A stretch of 64,000 nucleotides of DNA, from contig OZ038320.1 of NCBI GenBank assembly GCA_964035795.1, positions 4,341,896-4,405,895 of the forward strand, given 5' to 3'. A program made the translations under genes and the position numbers. Positions 1 to 16,170 of this stretch are shown piece after piece (positions within the stretch are counted from its first letter, which is position 1; each line of letters starts with the position of its first letter). The notes under the pieces were generated by a model. The model saw only the letters and a program-made list of their open reading frames with translations. It made no database searches and had not been told where the DNA came from. This DNA is from Pterobdella sp. o SKG-2022. Its lineage: Eukaryota; Annelida; Clitellata; Hirudinida; Piscicolidae.

Positions 1-1989
1 AATTAAACCAGAATTTCATCAAAATTATCGATAATATGAGAATTCAACTAAAATTCTCATCAATTTCTTTTTATAATGCTGTTTTATTAGAGACCTTTGT
101 GTGGTGATATAATTTTTCTTTTATAATTTGATTTTATCACAACTGGTTGTGGAAGTGTTAAAAATAGTGTTGAAAGAAGATAATTATTTGTTTTTAAAAT
201 GTGAATGTAATAGTATTATTTTGAACCATTTATGGAACTTAATTATCTTAACAACCATATTTGCCAAGAATTTCTTAAAATATTTAATTACGATTTAAAT
301 AGCCATTTAAAACAAACCGTCAACTTGTTTTATTGGAGAACTTAGATGGGATAATTTCTAAGTTGTTGATAAAATTATTTCTATAGTACTTTCTATATAA
401 AACAAGTAACAAAAGCACCGTAATAACATGAAGTTGTAAATTTTATCTTTATATTATTCCCAATTATTTTGGACCCCACCATCCAACCGGTACTTGTACA
501 TAATGCTAACAAAAAGCTAACTTAGTTCAATAACTTAGAAAATCCCAAAGTTCATGCCACTATAACACATTCTCATTTTCAATGTATTCTATAAAAAAAT
601 GATGAATACACATTAAAGATATACCATTATATATCAACAAAGGTCAGCCAAAGAGAAGAACCATCCGATAAGATTGTATCTGGAGAGGGTAGCCTCACAA
701 GACATAGCCGAACTTCCTGAATGGGATCTTACTGTTAGTTGGGGTTGGAGTGGTGTAGTGGTGATGGTGGTAGTGTTAATGGTGTTAATAATAGTGGTGG
801 TAGTAATTATGGTGAAGTAATGAGAAGACGTGTGGCTTAATAGTAGAAGCTGTGACCCAAAGATCTTGAGTTTGATTCTCAGTCATGTACAATTAACAAT
901 TGAGTAAGAATCAGACTCAGAATTTTTAAGAAATTGAATTGATAACAAACACTTTGTGAGACAAGTTTCGTTTAAGACTTTTTCCAGTGTTTGTAAGTGA
1001 TTTAATTTTTGAGTGTTTCTAAAGCTACAATGCAAGTGTTATATGGAGCGTCGTATTTTTGGTTGGAATGTTACTTAGGGAATCTATGTATAAGATTTGC
1101 AAAAGCTATACTGCATTTTTGAGCGATTAGCCTAATTTTGAAGTATTGTGAAAATTTGTGGGTTTCAACCATTAGTATTTATCCATTATATATAATATAG
1201 AAAATTTTTTTTGAAAAATTTTAAAATTAGAGAATAATTTCAAAATCATAGGAAATCACACCACTAAACTCACTGAAAATTACTACGATGCCAGTGAAAT
1301 GTTACATTACTAACATTTTAGAATCGATAAGATTCGGAAGGTGTCCATTAGATTCAAAATTCTTGAAGATATGGTTGATTGATTGAAAATATTTTTAGGA
1401 TATGTTTTAATCTTCCAAAACGCTTTGTATGTGTATTAAAAAATATGAGTTATAAGTATTTTAATTTGAAAGTATATGAAAATTTCTGAAAATTATTGTA
1501 AGTTTTTGAACGTTTCTTTGAAGAATGTCTTAATCAAAAAGTGCTATAAAAATGTAATAAGATTAATTGTGACAGGCTATTCCTTCACGCAAAAATAAAA
1601 AAAATGTGAGCATAAAAAAAGTAAAAAATAATATATCAAATTAAACAAAGAAACAATATAAAAAAAAATAAAAAACAAAAAATGAAAAAAAATTATACCA
1701 AAAATAACAAAAAATCATAAAAAAAAGATGCAAAGCACAGAACAGGACAACATTTGACAAAGAAACTTCATGAAAATTAGATTAGGACCTGTGAATGAAA
1801 GTGCTGATGTAGATAAATACTATCAAACCGCATAAACAACCTCACAACTCGTTTAACAATATTTCTGCATGGCTCCCACTGTATATTGATGGTATTGATT
1901 TGAGAATAAAAATAACCTTGAAAAAAAATCATTTTTTTATCAATAAAATCAAGAAAATTTGATTGGAAAATCTTTCATTCGACACAAGC
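1..1989. other. AT-rich non-coding DNA
   Basis: No recognisable gene apart from the weak candidate exon at 648-733. Very A-rich stretches lie around 1595-1730. A GTGGTGATGG/TGGTGTTAAT simple-repeat-like patch lies near 750-820. It could be intergenic, or part of a first intron of the choline acetyltransferase gene to the right. Confidence 0.6.
648..733 (+). CDS. Candidate exon, unassigned (possibly a CHAT 5' exon)
   Basis: A short, relatively GC-rich stretch in AT-rich surroundings. In one frame it reads as a hydrophilic, gene-like peptide containing LYLERVASQDIAELPEWDLT. It is bounded by a possible acceptor (GGTCAG before 648) and a donor ACT|GTTAGT after 733. It would end in phase 0, and the first recognised CHAT exon at 2966 begins in phase 0, so splicing between them is possible. 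The frame has no ATG and I do not recognise the peptide. It could equally belong to a gene outside the window or be chance. Confidence 0.3.
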
Positions 1990-2177
1990 ACTGCTGGTTT
2001 TTTTTTTTATATCGACTTTCAGTCGCCCCATATAGGGGTTTCGTTAGCTCCAAATGTTTCACAGGGCACTACTCCTTGTGTGTATAATTGTCGGCCCGCG
2101 CGGGATCGAACCCGGTTACTTCAGATAACTAGTCTAACGCTCTACCAGCTGAGCTATGCGGGCCGACTGCTGGTTTT
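1990..2177 (-). mobile_element. tRNA-derived SINE with poly-A tail and 12-bp TSD (family A)
   Basis: Read on the minus strand, the element starts at 2165 with a tRNA-like head: GGCCCGC pairing with GCGGGCC, an A box TAGCTCAGCTGGTAGAGC, and a B-box-like GGGTTCGATCCC that is one base short in the T loop. It continues through an unrelated body and ends in an A run (T run at 1999-2008 on the plus strand). The flanks carry the identical 12-mer ACTGCTGGTTTT at 1990-2001 and 2166-2177, a target-site duplication. The shortened T loop and the extra body argue against a working tRNA gene. The perfect TSD and good tRNA similarity suggest a fairly recent insertion mobilised by a poly-A-using LINE. Confidence 0.85.
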
Positions 2178-2965
2178 AAAATTAGTGAAAACTTTAAAAA
2201 TAACAGATAAATTTTAAAAACATAAGATAAATAATGTTGTTTTTACAACAATAAGTATACTTAAAATGTTGACCACAAATGGAACTCCAAACACGAAGTT
2301 GAAGTGGACAAACACACAATCAATACAAGGCATCCATATTCAGTTGATATCGTTCATTTTATATTTATCTCTACTGCGTTTTTATTAATATTACATTTTT
2401 AAAATTTCATCTCAAGGCTGTAAACTTAAAACAATATTTCACCAATATATCCATTTTTATTCAAATTACCAACGACTTCTCATTTAAAAGTATTAAAAAT
2501 ATTTCACCCACAACACAACAGCCCAAATATGAATGTTCTTTGAACATGAAAGTGTTCATTTATTTGTCACACCATCCCGTGCAGTGACATCCACAGACTT
2601 TTGTCTGATTAATTCCAACTCCTTACTCTTTTGTTGAGATAACAATTGATTGACCTTTTAATTAACTGGGCATTTCTGTTGAAAAATAAGATTAATTTTT
2701 GGGCAAATAAATGTTTTCATCGAAAAAACTTGGAAATAGAAATTATTTTTATAATTGAAACAACAAAGAAAATTTTTTATTCGTGAAAAATATCAAATTT
2801 TGTATATATTTCTATTGCTCAAATAAAGTAAAAAAATTGTTTAGCTTTTTAAAACCAATAGAACTGGCCAAGTAATTCCCCATTTAAAAAAGTATCTTCA
2901 GCAATAATTTTTTAATCAATGGTAGACTGATTAATTCCCAAAAATTTTATCTCCCATTTCTTAAG
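2178..2965. other. Non-coding DNA upstream of first recognised CHAT exon
   Basis: No conserved protein segment is visible on either strand. In particular, no 12-helix vesicular acetylcholine transporter frame is present here. The region is probably a CHAT intron or upstream DNA. Confidence 0.5.
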
Positions 2966-5900
2966 AAACCTTTGCCAAAGCTGCCCATACCTCCATTGAA
3001 AGGAACTTTGGAAAAGTACTTGGACATCATAAAATCCACCATTTCTGAAGAACAATATGCCAAGACCAAAAAGATTGTGGAAGAATTTGCAGAAAATGAA
3101 GGAGAAAAGTTGCAGGAAGAGCTCAAGAAGTATGCTGAGTACGAAGATAATTGGGTTTGTTGGTCGGCTTCTTTTCGTGCTTTCGTTTCAAAACGTAATT
3201 TCAAAATAGGATCTTCACTCAATTGAATACTATTTAATTAAAATTTCGAATGTTGAAAATTCAAAATAGTCGATAGAAATGTGATTTCAAACAAAAAATT
3301 TTCAACAATCAAATATATTTAAAACTAAAAAATTGTACACCACCTACCACCCAAGGTTTACCGTTTCTGGTTCGACGACATGTACATGAAGGTGAGATTG
3401 GGACTGCCCATAAACTCCAACCCTGGAATGGTGTTTCCTAGATGTTCTTTTGTTGATAAAAGTAGTCAGTTGAGGTGGGTTTGTAGAAGTGACTTGAGTG
3501 TTTTGAAAAGTTAATTAAAGAAATAGGTGTTTGATGGTGTTTCAAAATATTGAGAGATTTGAATTCAAAACTTATATTTCATAAAATGTTAATGAATCAA
3601 ATTCAAAAAAAAAGTATTACTACAACTCCATCACAACTATTTAAAATATTCTTTAATGCGTTCATTGGTTCCCCATCATTTGCAATCCAGATACGCAGCA
3701 AGGTTCATCTCAGGCATTCTCGATTATAAAGTCGTTATTGACTCGTTAGTATTTCTATAGCTCACTTTATCTTATTGATTGAATTTATGTGATGCATGTA
3801 CAATTTAAATTGAATATTATTCAAAAATTTTATTGGAAAACTTTTAAAATTATCCATTGAATGTATAGAGCATTTTCTATGCTGAGTTTTGTTTACACGG
3901 CAAATATTAAACCAAAAACTTCTTATTTTCTAATAAAAATTTTCGCATTAAATGAAAAGATAGTTTCAGTTATGAATGTTAATGTATTGTACAGTCGTTT
4001 GTTACCAGTAGACAGGGCCAGGTCTCGGGAGAAGGGCCAACCTTTTTGTATGGAACAATATTACAGACTGTTCACTTCTTACAGGTATGAGCAAGTGGAA
4101 CATTTTTAAATATATATGTTTTTTTTCATTCCAAATGAATTGTTTAATTTTTCTTTTTCTAAATCATAGTTTAGAAGATTTAATATATTCAAAACTGTTC
4201 GTACCTTAAACAACACAACGATATACTACGAAGCCAATATAACTTACATTATCGAAGACTATAAACTATTCAAAATACATATCAAAGCTTCGTACTGTTT
4301 CAAAAATTATCTACATAAATTATCATTACTAAGCCATCATGAAACTTGTGCTCAGGTACCCAGGGACTAACAAAGACAGTCTGGTGTCGTTGGAGACGCC
4401 TGAACAAAACTTTCATAAGAACGAGCACTGCATTGTGGCATGCAAAGGACAAGTAGTTATACTTTATTCAAGCATATTATTCTTTAAAGGTTTTGATATA
4501 TATAGCTAGCGTTCTATCGAAAATTTGCGTTTAATAGTTTTCATTATTTAAAAAGTAAGATTTGAATTTTGACAGCTTTGAGAAAAATCTTTAGAGATTA
4601 AAGTTGAAATGGCATTTGAAAATTTTTTAAAAATCCATTTTTTTGCATTTTATTTTTCAAAATCTGAAAGTGAAGTTTTATCATTTTTGAAAGATATTCT
4701 GTTTTTCTAATATACTTGAAAAAAAGAATTTACCGATCTAATCTATAATCACTCTTCTTGCAGTTCTTCGCATTAGACCTGGTGAGTGATGGAATCAGAC
4801 TGAGTGACGATAGTATATACGCCCAGCTCAAAAGATGCGTTAAAATGGCTGAAGATGAGATAGACCGCAGTTTCAGACAAAACAGAAGTGCGCCTCCTTG
4901 CATTGGTATCATGACTTCAACTTCCAGAAACATTTGGGCTGGTGTGAGAAAAACACTTTGTGAAGGTTGTAGTATATGAAGTACGCATGAATTAGCACCT
5001 TGTGAACTCTAAATATTGTCCTAAAACGATTATAATTAACGTGAAGAGGCTATAGAATTTTTAAACCCAGATGATTCAAAAATTTTATAAGCCAGTTTAT
5101 TGGAAACGGTAACAATAGCTGATTGAGATTTCATTTTTTTATATTTTATGAATACCATGAAACAATATTAAGAAACGATTATGGAAAATTTTTGAAAAGT
5201 CTTCCAATTGATATGAAAAATATTTAAAGTAATGATTGAAAAACCATTATAAAACACAGACGAACAGAACCGCAAGAGCCTCGAAGAGATTGAGACTTGC
5301 ATGTTTGTCTTGTGTCTGGATGCTCCAGTCAGCCATCCCCAACAAGAGGGGGAGAGGTTTGGTTTCATGCTTTTCTATGAGAAATTGAAAATTATTTTTC
5401 GATTTTTTTCAAGTAGATATTTAATTACTAGATGAACAAAATTTTGAGATAATATCCATGTTTGAATGTTACTACTAACATAGTAAACCTGCATTTCAAT
5501 AAAGGAGTGAAGTTAGCTTGGCCACTCAAATGATCCACGGTTGCGGTAGTAAGTTAAACAGTGGTAATCGATGGTTCGAGAAAACAATGCAGGTAAGTGC
5601 ATGATTAGATGAATAAAAATCATTTTAGTATGCTTTTTACTTGTTTTTTTTTCAAACTAATGATCATAAAAAAAGAAAGTTATAATCAAGTAAAAATGTT
5701 TTTCTGAAACCACTGAAGTACATAGTAATTTTGATTAATACTTTTCTAGAATAAATATTTTTATTCCATTGACGATAATGGTGATTGACAACAGTTTGTG
5801 ATAGGGGAGGACGGGGCATGTGGCTTGTGTTACGAACATTCAGCAGCTGAAGGCATTGTAGTGGTGCAGTTGGTGGAACATCTGTTGGCTTATATGTTTG

Positions 5901-8710
5901 TGGCTTTTCAAACATGAAGAACAGTTTAATGTTTTTTAAAAATTTAAATTAAATGAAGGTTTTGATATATTTAGTGGGAAACTCATATCTTAACTATTTT
6001 TTGAGCAATGTATCTAAATTCATTGTTTCGATTTGAAAGTCATGTTTAAAAACAAGCTCGAATGAGAATAAAAACTAAAAACTCTGAAACATAACTCACT
6101 GCACAAAGGGAGGAGCTGCAACGCAGAAGACTGGTTCGACTTCAGTCAATGTGTGATCTGCCACTCCCTAGACATCTTCCTTTCAAAATCAACCAAGAAG
6201 TCTCAAACCAAATCGACCTTGCAGCTCAGGCTATTGACAAGTATTTTGAGGATTTCGAAAGTTTTTATCGCGATAATTTGCTTTAAAATAGGTGGTTAAA
6301 AAGAAAGTTCAAAAAATTTTCATAATGCATAGTATTTTTTGGAAAATCAGTACAATGTAATTATAATTTCACGTTATAGATTTTTGACAAAATAAATGTA
6401 GTTTTGTCAAATATTAAAAAAAATAGACTCAATGTTTTTTTTTAAATTTTATCAATAAAGAATATTTAAGTTGATAACTTGTTATGACCACTTCATCCTT
6501 ATGTCACTCACAGGAGCATCAGCAATCTGGATCTGCATGTTTTGAGGTACACGCAGTACGGCAAGGAGTTCCCGAAAAGTCAAAACATGAGTCCTGACGC
6601 TTTCATACAACTGGCTCTGCAACTCGCTTATTATAGGTCACTCAAGGGGTTTTAAACCAATATTTCAGTTATTTTTATAATTAATTTGTGTGAAAATTAA
6701 TTTTTTTATAAAATGTTTCTGTGAAAAAAATTATACTTGTTTCAGATAAGAACAGAAACATTTGAGCATAAATCAACACAGGATCTACGGCAGACTTGTG
6801 TCGACATACGAGAGTGCGTCCATAAGGAGGTTCAGACATGGTAGGGTGGACAACATAAGAGCATGCTCTACCGAGGCCCTGCAGTGGTGTCAAGCTATGT
6901 TGAATGATAGTGCTACTGTTAGTGTTGCTATTGTTGTGGATGGTTATGTTTTTTAGTGTCGATATTGCTATAATGTTTAGTGAAGCTTTGGTTCTTTGTT
7001 GAAGTAGGGTTAAAAACTACTGAATTTTGTGCTTCTCTGGTCATATTTGTTAGTACATTGTGTAATAATAAAAAGTTCGAAACATTTTGAAAATTTTATT
7101 TGTTTTTTGTTAATGAATGTTACGGTTATTAGTTAAGTGGATCGTAACTATTTGTATTTTGATAATTACTTTTATAAATTTCTGATTCCAATTGAAACAA
7201 GTGAAAATCTCGTGAAACCTTTAATGTTGATTTCCATTAGTGAAAAAAACTGAATAAATTAAAAGAATGAAGAGAAGAAAGATCTGTTAAGGAAGGCTAT
7301 CAAGAAACAAACAACAATTATGGTGCAGGTGAGTTCATAAGTTATCACTGGTGTTGCGAGGTTTAGCTGCTTTTTTAATGCCGAGTAGACACAGTGGAAC
7401 TAAATTATTTCCTAATGTATTTTTATCGTGTTTTATTCTTATAATATAAAAATTTCTAATTGTCTACCTCAGTTATTTATAACAAAGGTAAAAACTCTTA
7501 GAAATTGTTTAGTTAAACTTCAGTTTTTTAAATAAAAGATCAATTAAATTCAAGGCAATCTTGGGAGAAGGCTTAGACAATCACTTGTTAGGACTGAGGC
7601 AGATAGCCGAAGAATCATCACTACCTCTTCCTTCAATCTTCACGGATCCCTCTTACCTACAATCCAACCATTTCACTCTATCCACCAGCCAGGTAAGGAG
7701 GGAGTGTACTTAATTTTAACATTTGTTTTTCGATTACGTGTTTAGATTCTCAATTTTTTTTTGACGCAACTTGAAAAGGTTTTTACTTTTTTTTTAATAA
7801 AAAATAGGAAATAATTATAAAAAATCGTATTTAAGAATTCTTTGCTTTTTTCAAATAAATAGTACGTTCTTTAATGATGGCTTTTGATAAGAGCCATAAT
7901 TCATGAGACAGAAGGATAATTATAGTCTTATTTTCTCCACTTTTCTTAGCCATTATTTTTTGACCTTTTTAATGTTTATTCTATTTGACTCTGCCAGCTT
8001 GCAGGAATTCAATATTATTATGGTAAATTGTGTTTAATCATGTTCAAAGATACAAACATTCGAAAAATATAGAGTAGGTTTTCATGAATTTTATGCCTTT
8101 TTTAAAAAAAGATTAATTACTGTCATTTTCGTGGATTTTAAATCGCTTAGAAGATTAAGTTTAATGGAGAATATGAGCATGGTTTACATCAAATTCAAAC
8201 TTACCGTGGACTGTATACATTTTCAATTTAGTTTTAAAATTTATAATGGAAAAAACCAAGTCTAAAAAATCTAACCAGGTACCCACTACAATGGATGCAT
8301 TCATGTGCTACGGACCTGTTGTGGAAGATGGTTATGGTGCTTGCTACAATCCTCATCCCAACTACATCCTTGTGTGTGTTTCAAGCTTTAAGAAAGATGA
8401 CTCTACTAATTCTACAGCATTCGCTAGGTTTATATATATCTTACTAATATAATAACAATTTTTGATTATTGAACTTTTTTCGTCCAACATGTGTCACATA
8501 CCTATCTTCATACAAAAAGGCTGAATAACTTGAGCTTCATGAAATTTTTTTCAAATAAGATTAACTGAATTCTTCATCAGGTCACTGCAGTTGACATTTG
8601 ACCAGATGAAACAGGTTTGTGAAGTAAAGAAAAAAATCCCTTCACCAAAACCTCCACAACCCCTAACTAGAGGCTCGTCCAAAGGATTACCAAGCAGTTA
8701 TATGAAATGA
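2966..8710 (+). CDS. CHAT: Choline O-acetyltransferase (amino end missing)
   Basis: Makes acetylcholine from choline and acetyl-CoA in cholinergic neurons. Exons: 2966-3154, 3356-3474, 3691-3744, 3995-4084, 4356-4452, 4764-4965, 5260-5356, 5505-5592, 5795-5895, 6109-6240, 6514-6636, 6782-6917, 7266-7328, 7555-7692, 8279-8427, 8581-8710. They sum to 1908 nt, in frame, 635 codons plus TGA. Family landmarks: amino-terminal PKLPIPPLKGTLEKYL, catalytic His in YEHSAAEG (residue about 327), TYESASIRRF, and STSQVPTT. The residues that separate choline from carnitine enzymes are of the choline type: RVDNIR (Val453, Asn455) and GLDNHLL (Asn506), where carnitine acetyltransferase has Thr, Thr and Arg. 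The first exon has no ATG; in-frame upstream sequence reaches a TAA without one, so a 5' exon is missing. There is no peroxisomal AKL/SKL end. The length fits the 630-residue short form of vertebrate CHAT. Confidence 0.95.
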
Positions 8711-9386
8711 GGCTCATAAAGTATTCATACATTTATTTCGTTTTTGAACTTATAGAAAAGTTAAGTTGCATTTAATTCAATTTAGTTGGATAAAAATACC
8801 GCTAAACTAGATATTAACACAAGTACACCATACAGTTGTTACGTCGAAACTTGTTTGTACAATTGAAACGTCTTGTTTAGATAGAACTTTTACATTAGTA
8901 TTGCTACAATGTTGAAATTCTTTTTTTGAAACCTGTTGAAATATTTTCTTGAATACTTTTTTCTGCAATAATTTTTTACACTCGTTTGATATAACCCTCT
9001 ATTATTACTAGTCATTTTATCGCTTTGATGATTTTGAAGTAGCTGCAAATAAAATATCTGTAGCAATTTTAGGATAGTTCTTTTTAATAGATTGTTACTA
9101 GTGATTCTTAGTGATAGCTGTTGTGATAGTACGCAAGTCAGCGGAATTGTGACTTTGTTGTAGGAAATTTTGAATAAATCACTTAACACATTTTTATAAT
9201 TTTTTAAACATTTATTTAGTATCATATCTAAAACTGTCAATAGTAATAATAAAATAGTTCTTACCATGAAAAATAGATAAATATAATTTTTCACAACTCT
9301 TAATATATATATATATATATTTATATATGTCCATAATCTACATTTATCCATACCATATTATTACACATTTATAATGGCAAAAAACT
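8711..9386. other. Convergent intergenic spacer
   Basis: About 0.68 kb between the CHAT stop and the SNRPD3 stop, presumably holding both 3' UTRs. An (AT)n run lies near 9303-9322. Open frames here on the minus strand read as low-complexity K/N/I/L sequence and look like noise. Confidence 0.6.
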
Positions 9387-12658
<3,272 letters not shown>

Positions 12659-15600
12659 TCAATGTTTATCAAATAACTGTCTTTTCTCTGAAACTTTATT
12701 GGTATTTTGTCTGGGTCCTTCAGCGTTTTTCGAGTCGATAGATTGACTAGACACTTTTTTATAAAACTCTTGCAGATTTTGTGACTGCACTGTAGTGTTT
12801 TGTTGCATCGTAACTTGTTGGTTGTTTTCTGTTGTGAAAACAGCTCTATTGGAATGGTGTTGGGTAGTCTGGTTACTGGAAGATTTGTTAACTATGTTGT
12901 TTTTTATTTTATCCACATTACCTAGAACACACTTCTCATTTACAGCAACATTCTCAGAAGTTATTGGACAACCAGCCGGTTCCTTCTTATCCTCGTCAGC
13001 AGTTTTTTCTTGCAACTTCGACTTCAATTGCTTATCTTTACTTTTGAGTTTAGAAATTTTACGTTGAGGTTTATTTTGTTTTGATTGTTGTTCTTGTAAA
13101 TATTTTTCCTGCCATTCCCTCAGCTCCTTACTGGTAAGTCTTACACTAGAGTTTCCAAAACTATCGAGCCATGGGTGCGACAGACTGGGCAAAGCAACAT
13201 GCTCTTTATAAGTATCAAGATGTCTTTGAAACAACTTCGACTGTTGTTCTGCTTGCTTTACTGTATTTGAGCACATAAACTGCTTCAAGTTTTGAGTGAT
13301 GTGAGGTGATACGTGACTATGGAGGTTTTTTGTTGAAAATTTTGAATGTATATCATTACTATGCGATGAAGAATCTTTTCTTTCTAAACTTTCGATGTAT
13401 TGGTTGAAAAACTTTTTTTTGTTTGTTGTGTTGTTATCGAATTGTACAAACTCACTACCTTCCTTTCTTTTGAGAGGTTCTGTCGAAGGGGGAATAAGTG
13501 AGGGTTTGTTATCCTTGCAAACCTGTTTATTCTCCGACGTTGAGTCTAAAAAGTTAGCTTTGCTTGGGCACACATATTCGACAGGTTTTGTTAACGAATT
13601 TTGAATTTCTTTTGAATTTTGTGTCGATGGTGTTCCTATATTTTTCTTGGTATGTCGTTGCTCATGAGATTTGGCGTTTTTTTGTTGTTCTGATAGTTTG
13701 AGCTGTTCACAAAATTTTTCTTTGGTCTGATTCTCGGAGATGCTTTTTATATCTCGATTCTTAATGAACTGATTTGAGGTATTTAGAGAATTCATCTCAT
13801 TTAGATGACGTTTTAAGTCGGTAAATAAATTTCCTTCATCATCATTATGTTGGTTGTTTTTGAGATGAATAGTGTCCCTGCCTTCATCACCACTGTCACC
13901 GTGTTGTTGTAGAGCTGCTCCTCCCACAGGCAACATCACAGTGGCTCTGTTCTTAGTGTCCTTCAGAGGAGAAGTCAGTGACACTAGTCGGCGTATGAGG
14001 CTCTCATCATTACACACCACCAGGTCAGGTGTGGCAGGGCTATCGTGTGATAATAATAAAGGAGGCATGCAAGGAGCATTTGATGATGAAGCGAGTGAGA
14101 ACTGAGGTTGTATGGAATGAGAAGATCTAGATTGAGAATGGGTGGAAAATGCGTCTAACGGGGAAGGTGGTTGAGGCGCTGATGAAGCGAACGACGAAAA
14201 GGCTTGAAAAGGTGGGTGAGAAGATAGAGGTGTGGCAGGAATCGATGAAGTCTCGTGGGAGTACATTCGATCGAATGAAAACAAGTCTAAAGCTGCATCA
14301 CTTAGAACCTCCTGTTGCTGGGAAAACACGCATTCTAGATGTTCATGTTGAGGCGTTAGAAGTCTCTTTTGTTTTTGTTCAGGGTCCTTGGGCTCTTCGA
14401 GACATAAGTGGATGGAATTCCTCTTCAAATACTTATCTCTCATGTTTTTGCATGCATCTTTTGAATCGGTACTAAACAAAAGACTATTTTTATCATCAAG
14501 AACTTTGAAAAGACGATTATTAGAATTTTGATTATCATTGATGTTTTCAAGGTGATTAGTATTAAATAGAGATACAGGTACTGGAAGATTGCGTGGTTTT
14601 ACAATATTATTTGTCTCATCATCGATTTTATCAGTAGAAACTTGCTCTAATATATCTAGAGCCTTGTCTAAAAGAGATACATTATTTGGTTTTATTGTAT
14701 TGGAATGTTGATTATTGTGAGGTGGAGATTGATTTTGAGAATCTGATGCCCCATTATTACAGGATTCATTCAACTTATTTTCATGTAATATTTTATCCCT
14801 ATTTACCGTTCTATTATTAGTAGAAGTATTTATACTATCAGCATTAGTGACTTCATTATTAATATAGTTCTTTAAATTTGTAACAGCATTAACATCCTGA
14901 TGGATATTAGCATCATTTGCTTGATGGACAATAGAATTATTCTCAGTTGGAAAAGTTTTGTTGAAGAGGGCATTCCATTCGGGTGACAACTCCTTATAGA
15001 GGTTGCAATCGATGTTCTTAACGATCTGCCAATTCAATAGATCGGCACTTTTTTGTCGTTCAACCGTGTGCTTTGTTAGTATGTTAGGTGATTTCAATTT
15101 TCCTGGGTTTATTACTAGCGCTTCTGTTTGGGGAATGTTGTTTGTTGTTGTAGCCATTATATTTTTGCAATTGGTGTTCGATTGTGTATTTTTATCTTTA
15201 GCTGATGGTTGAATAAGATCATTAATATGTTTCGTCGATGACTTTTGGGCTCCAGTATTGAGAGAATTAGAAATATTCTCTACAAAATCATTGATGGCTT
15301 TGTCAGTACCATTTTTAATGACACTCTCATGGAAAGAAGCATTAAGAGTGGCATTGACATCTTCATCTATCAACACTGGCTTGTCTAGCTCTACCTCATC
15401 AATATCATCATTGATTTTAACGTCATATGTATTTCTCGCTTGATTATCAGACACAGCTGTTGAAGTATTTTTTTCATTATTTATTATACCTTTAGTAAAC
15501 TGTTTATATTCTTTATTATTTGCATTATAATCCTCCTCCTCCTCCTCCTCCTCATCATTATCATTTCCAGAAGAAAATGATGAAGTACGAAATTTAACAA

Positions 15601-16170
15601 TAGATTTTTTCTTCTTCTTCCATCGGTTTTTAGAAGGCGAATCAACGTCGCTATTTGAAATTAAAGTTTTCTTTTTGTTAATCAAATTATCTGCAGTATC
15701 AGACGCAAAACTCAAATCAATTTCATTATTAAAATCAAAAAAACTATTATCATTGCTCTCAGTAAAGAGACTCTTATTATTAGTAGTATAACTATAACTA
15801 CAGCTGGTATTATGGATATTATGCGTGGTGTTATCATTAGTGATGAGAGTGGCCAATCTTAGTTGCTTGTCGACGAAATCATTAGACTCGGAACCAGACC
15901 CGCATTTCCTGCGCTGAGAGGCGAAAAAACCGTTGTTCTTACTGTTGTTCTGTTGACGCATCGATGAGAATAACTTCATGGTGAGTTTGTTGTTTTTAGA
16001 TGTCTTTTCGTCCTCGTTGTATGCTTCTTTTTTCACCTTTTTGTCTTTCTTGGCAGATTTTTTGAGTTTTTTATTTTTGGACTCTAGACTAGAAGACTTC
16101 AAAGATTTGTGTTCATTGTATATTTCGTTATTCTCAAAAAATGGCAAACTTCGTGTGGCAGTCTTTTTAC
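12659..16170 (-). CDS. ARHGAP32/33: Giant last exon of the RhoGAP gene: disordered Asn/Ser-rich tail
   Basis: A single exon of about 3.5 kb coding 1169 residues, ending EKRQLFDKH and a stop. The acceptor is AAACAAAACAG|GT at 16171, in phase with exon 16507-16329. The sequence is rich in Asn, Ser, Lys and Gln, with a run of about ten acidic residues (GAGGAG repeat near 15535-15555) and a Pro-rich patch around SAPQPPSPLDAFSTHSQ. It also has LSDAALDLFSFDRM, which resembles the LDFDPM-like motif in the tails of vertebrate ARHGAP32/33. Otherwise there is no recognisable domain. The open frame continues upstream to 16294 and would add a hydrophobic segment, but that part is intron read-through (see findings). 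Confidence 0.8.

Noticed and set aside
2092..2165. A functional tRNA gene
   Set aside because: Short T loop, SINE body, poly-A tail and flanking 12-bp duplications show it is a retroposon head.
8890..9351. 153-codon minus-strand frame
   Set aside because: AT-driven Lys/Asn/Ile/Leu-rich sequence spanning an (AT)n run; lies in the CHAT/SNRPD3 3' spacer, no motif.
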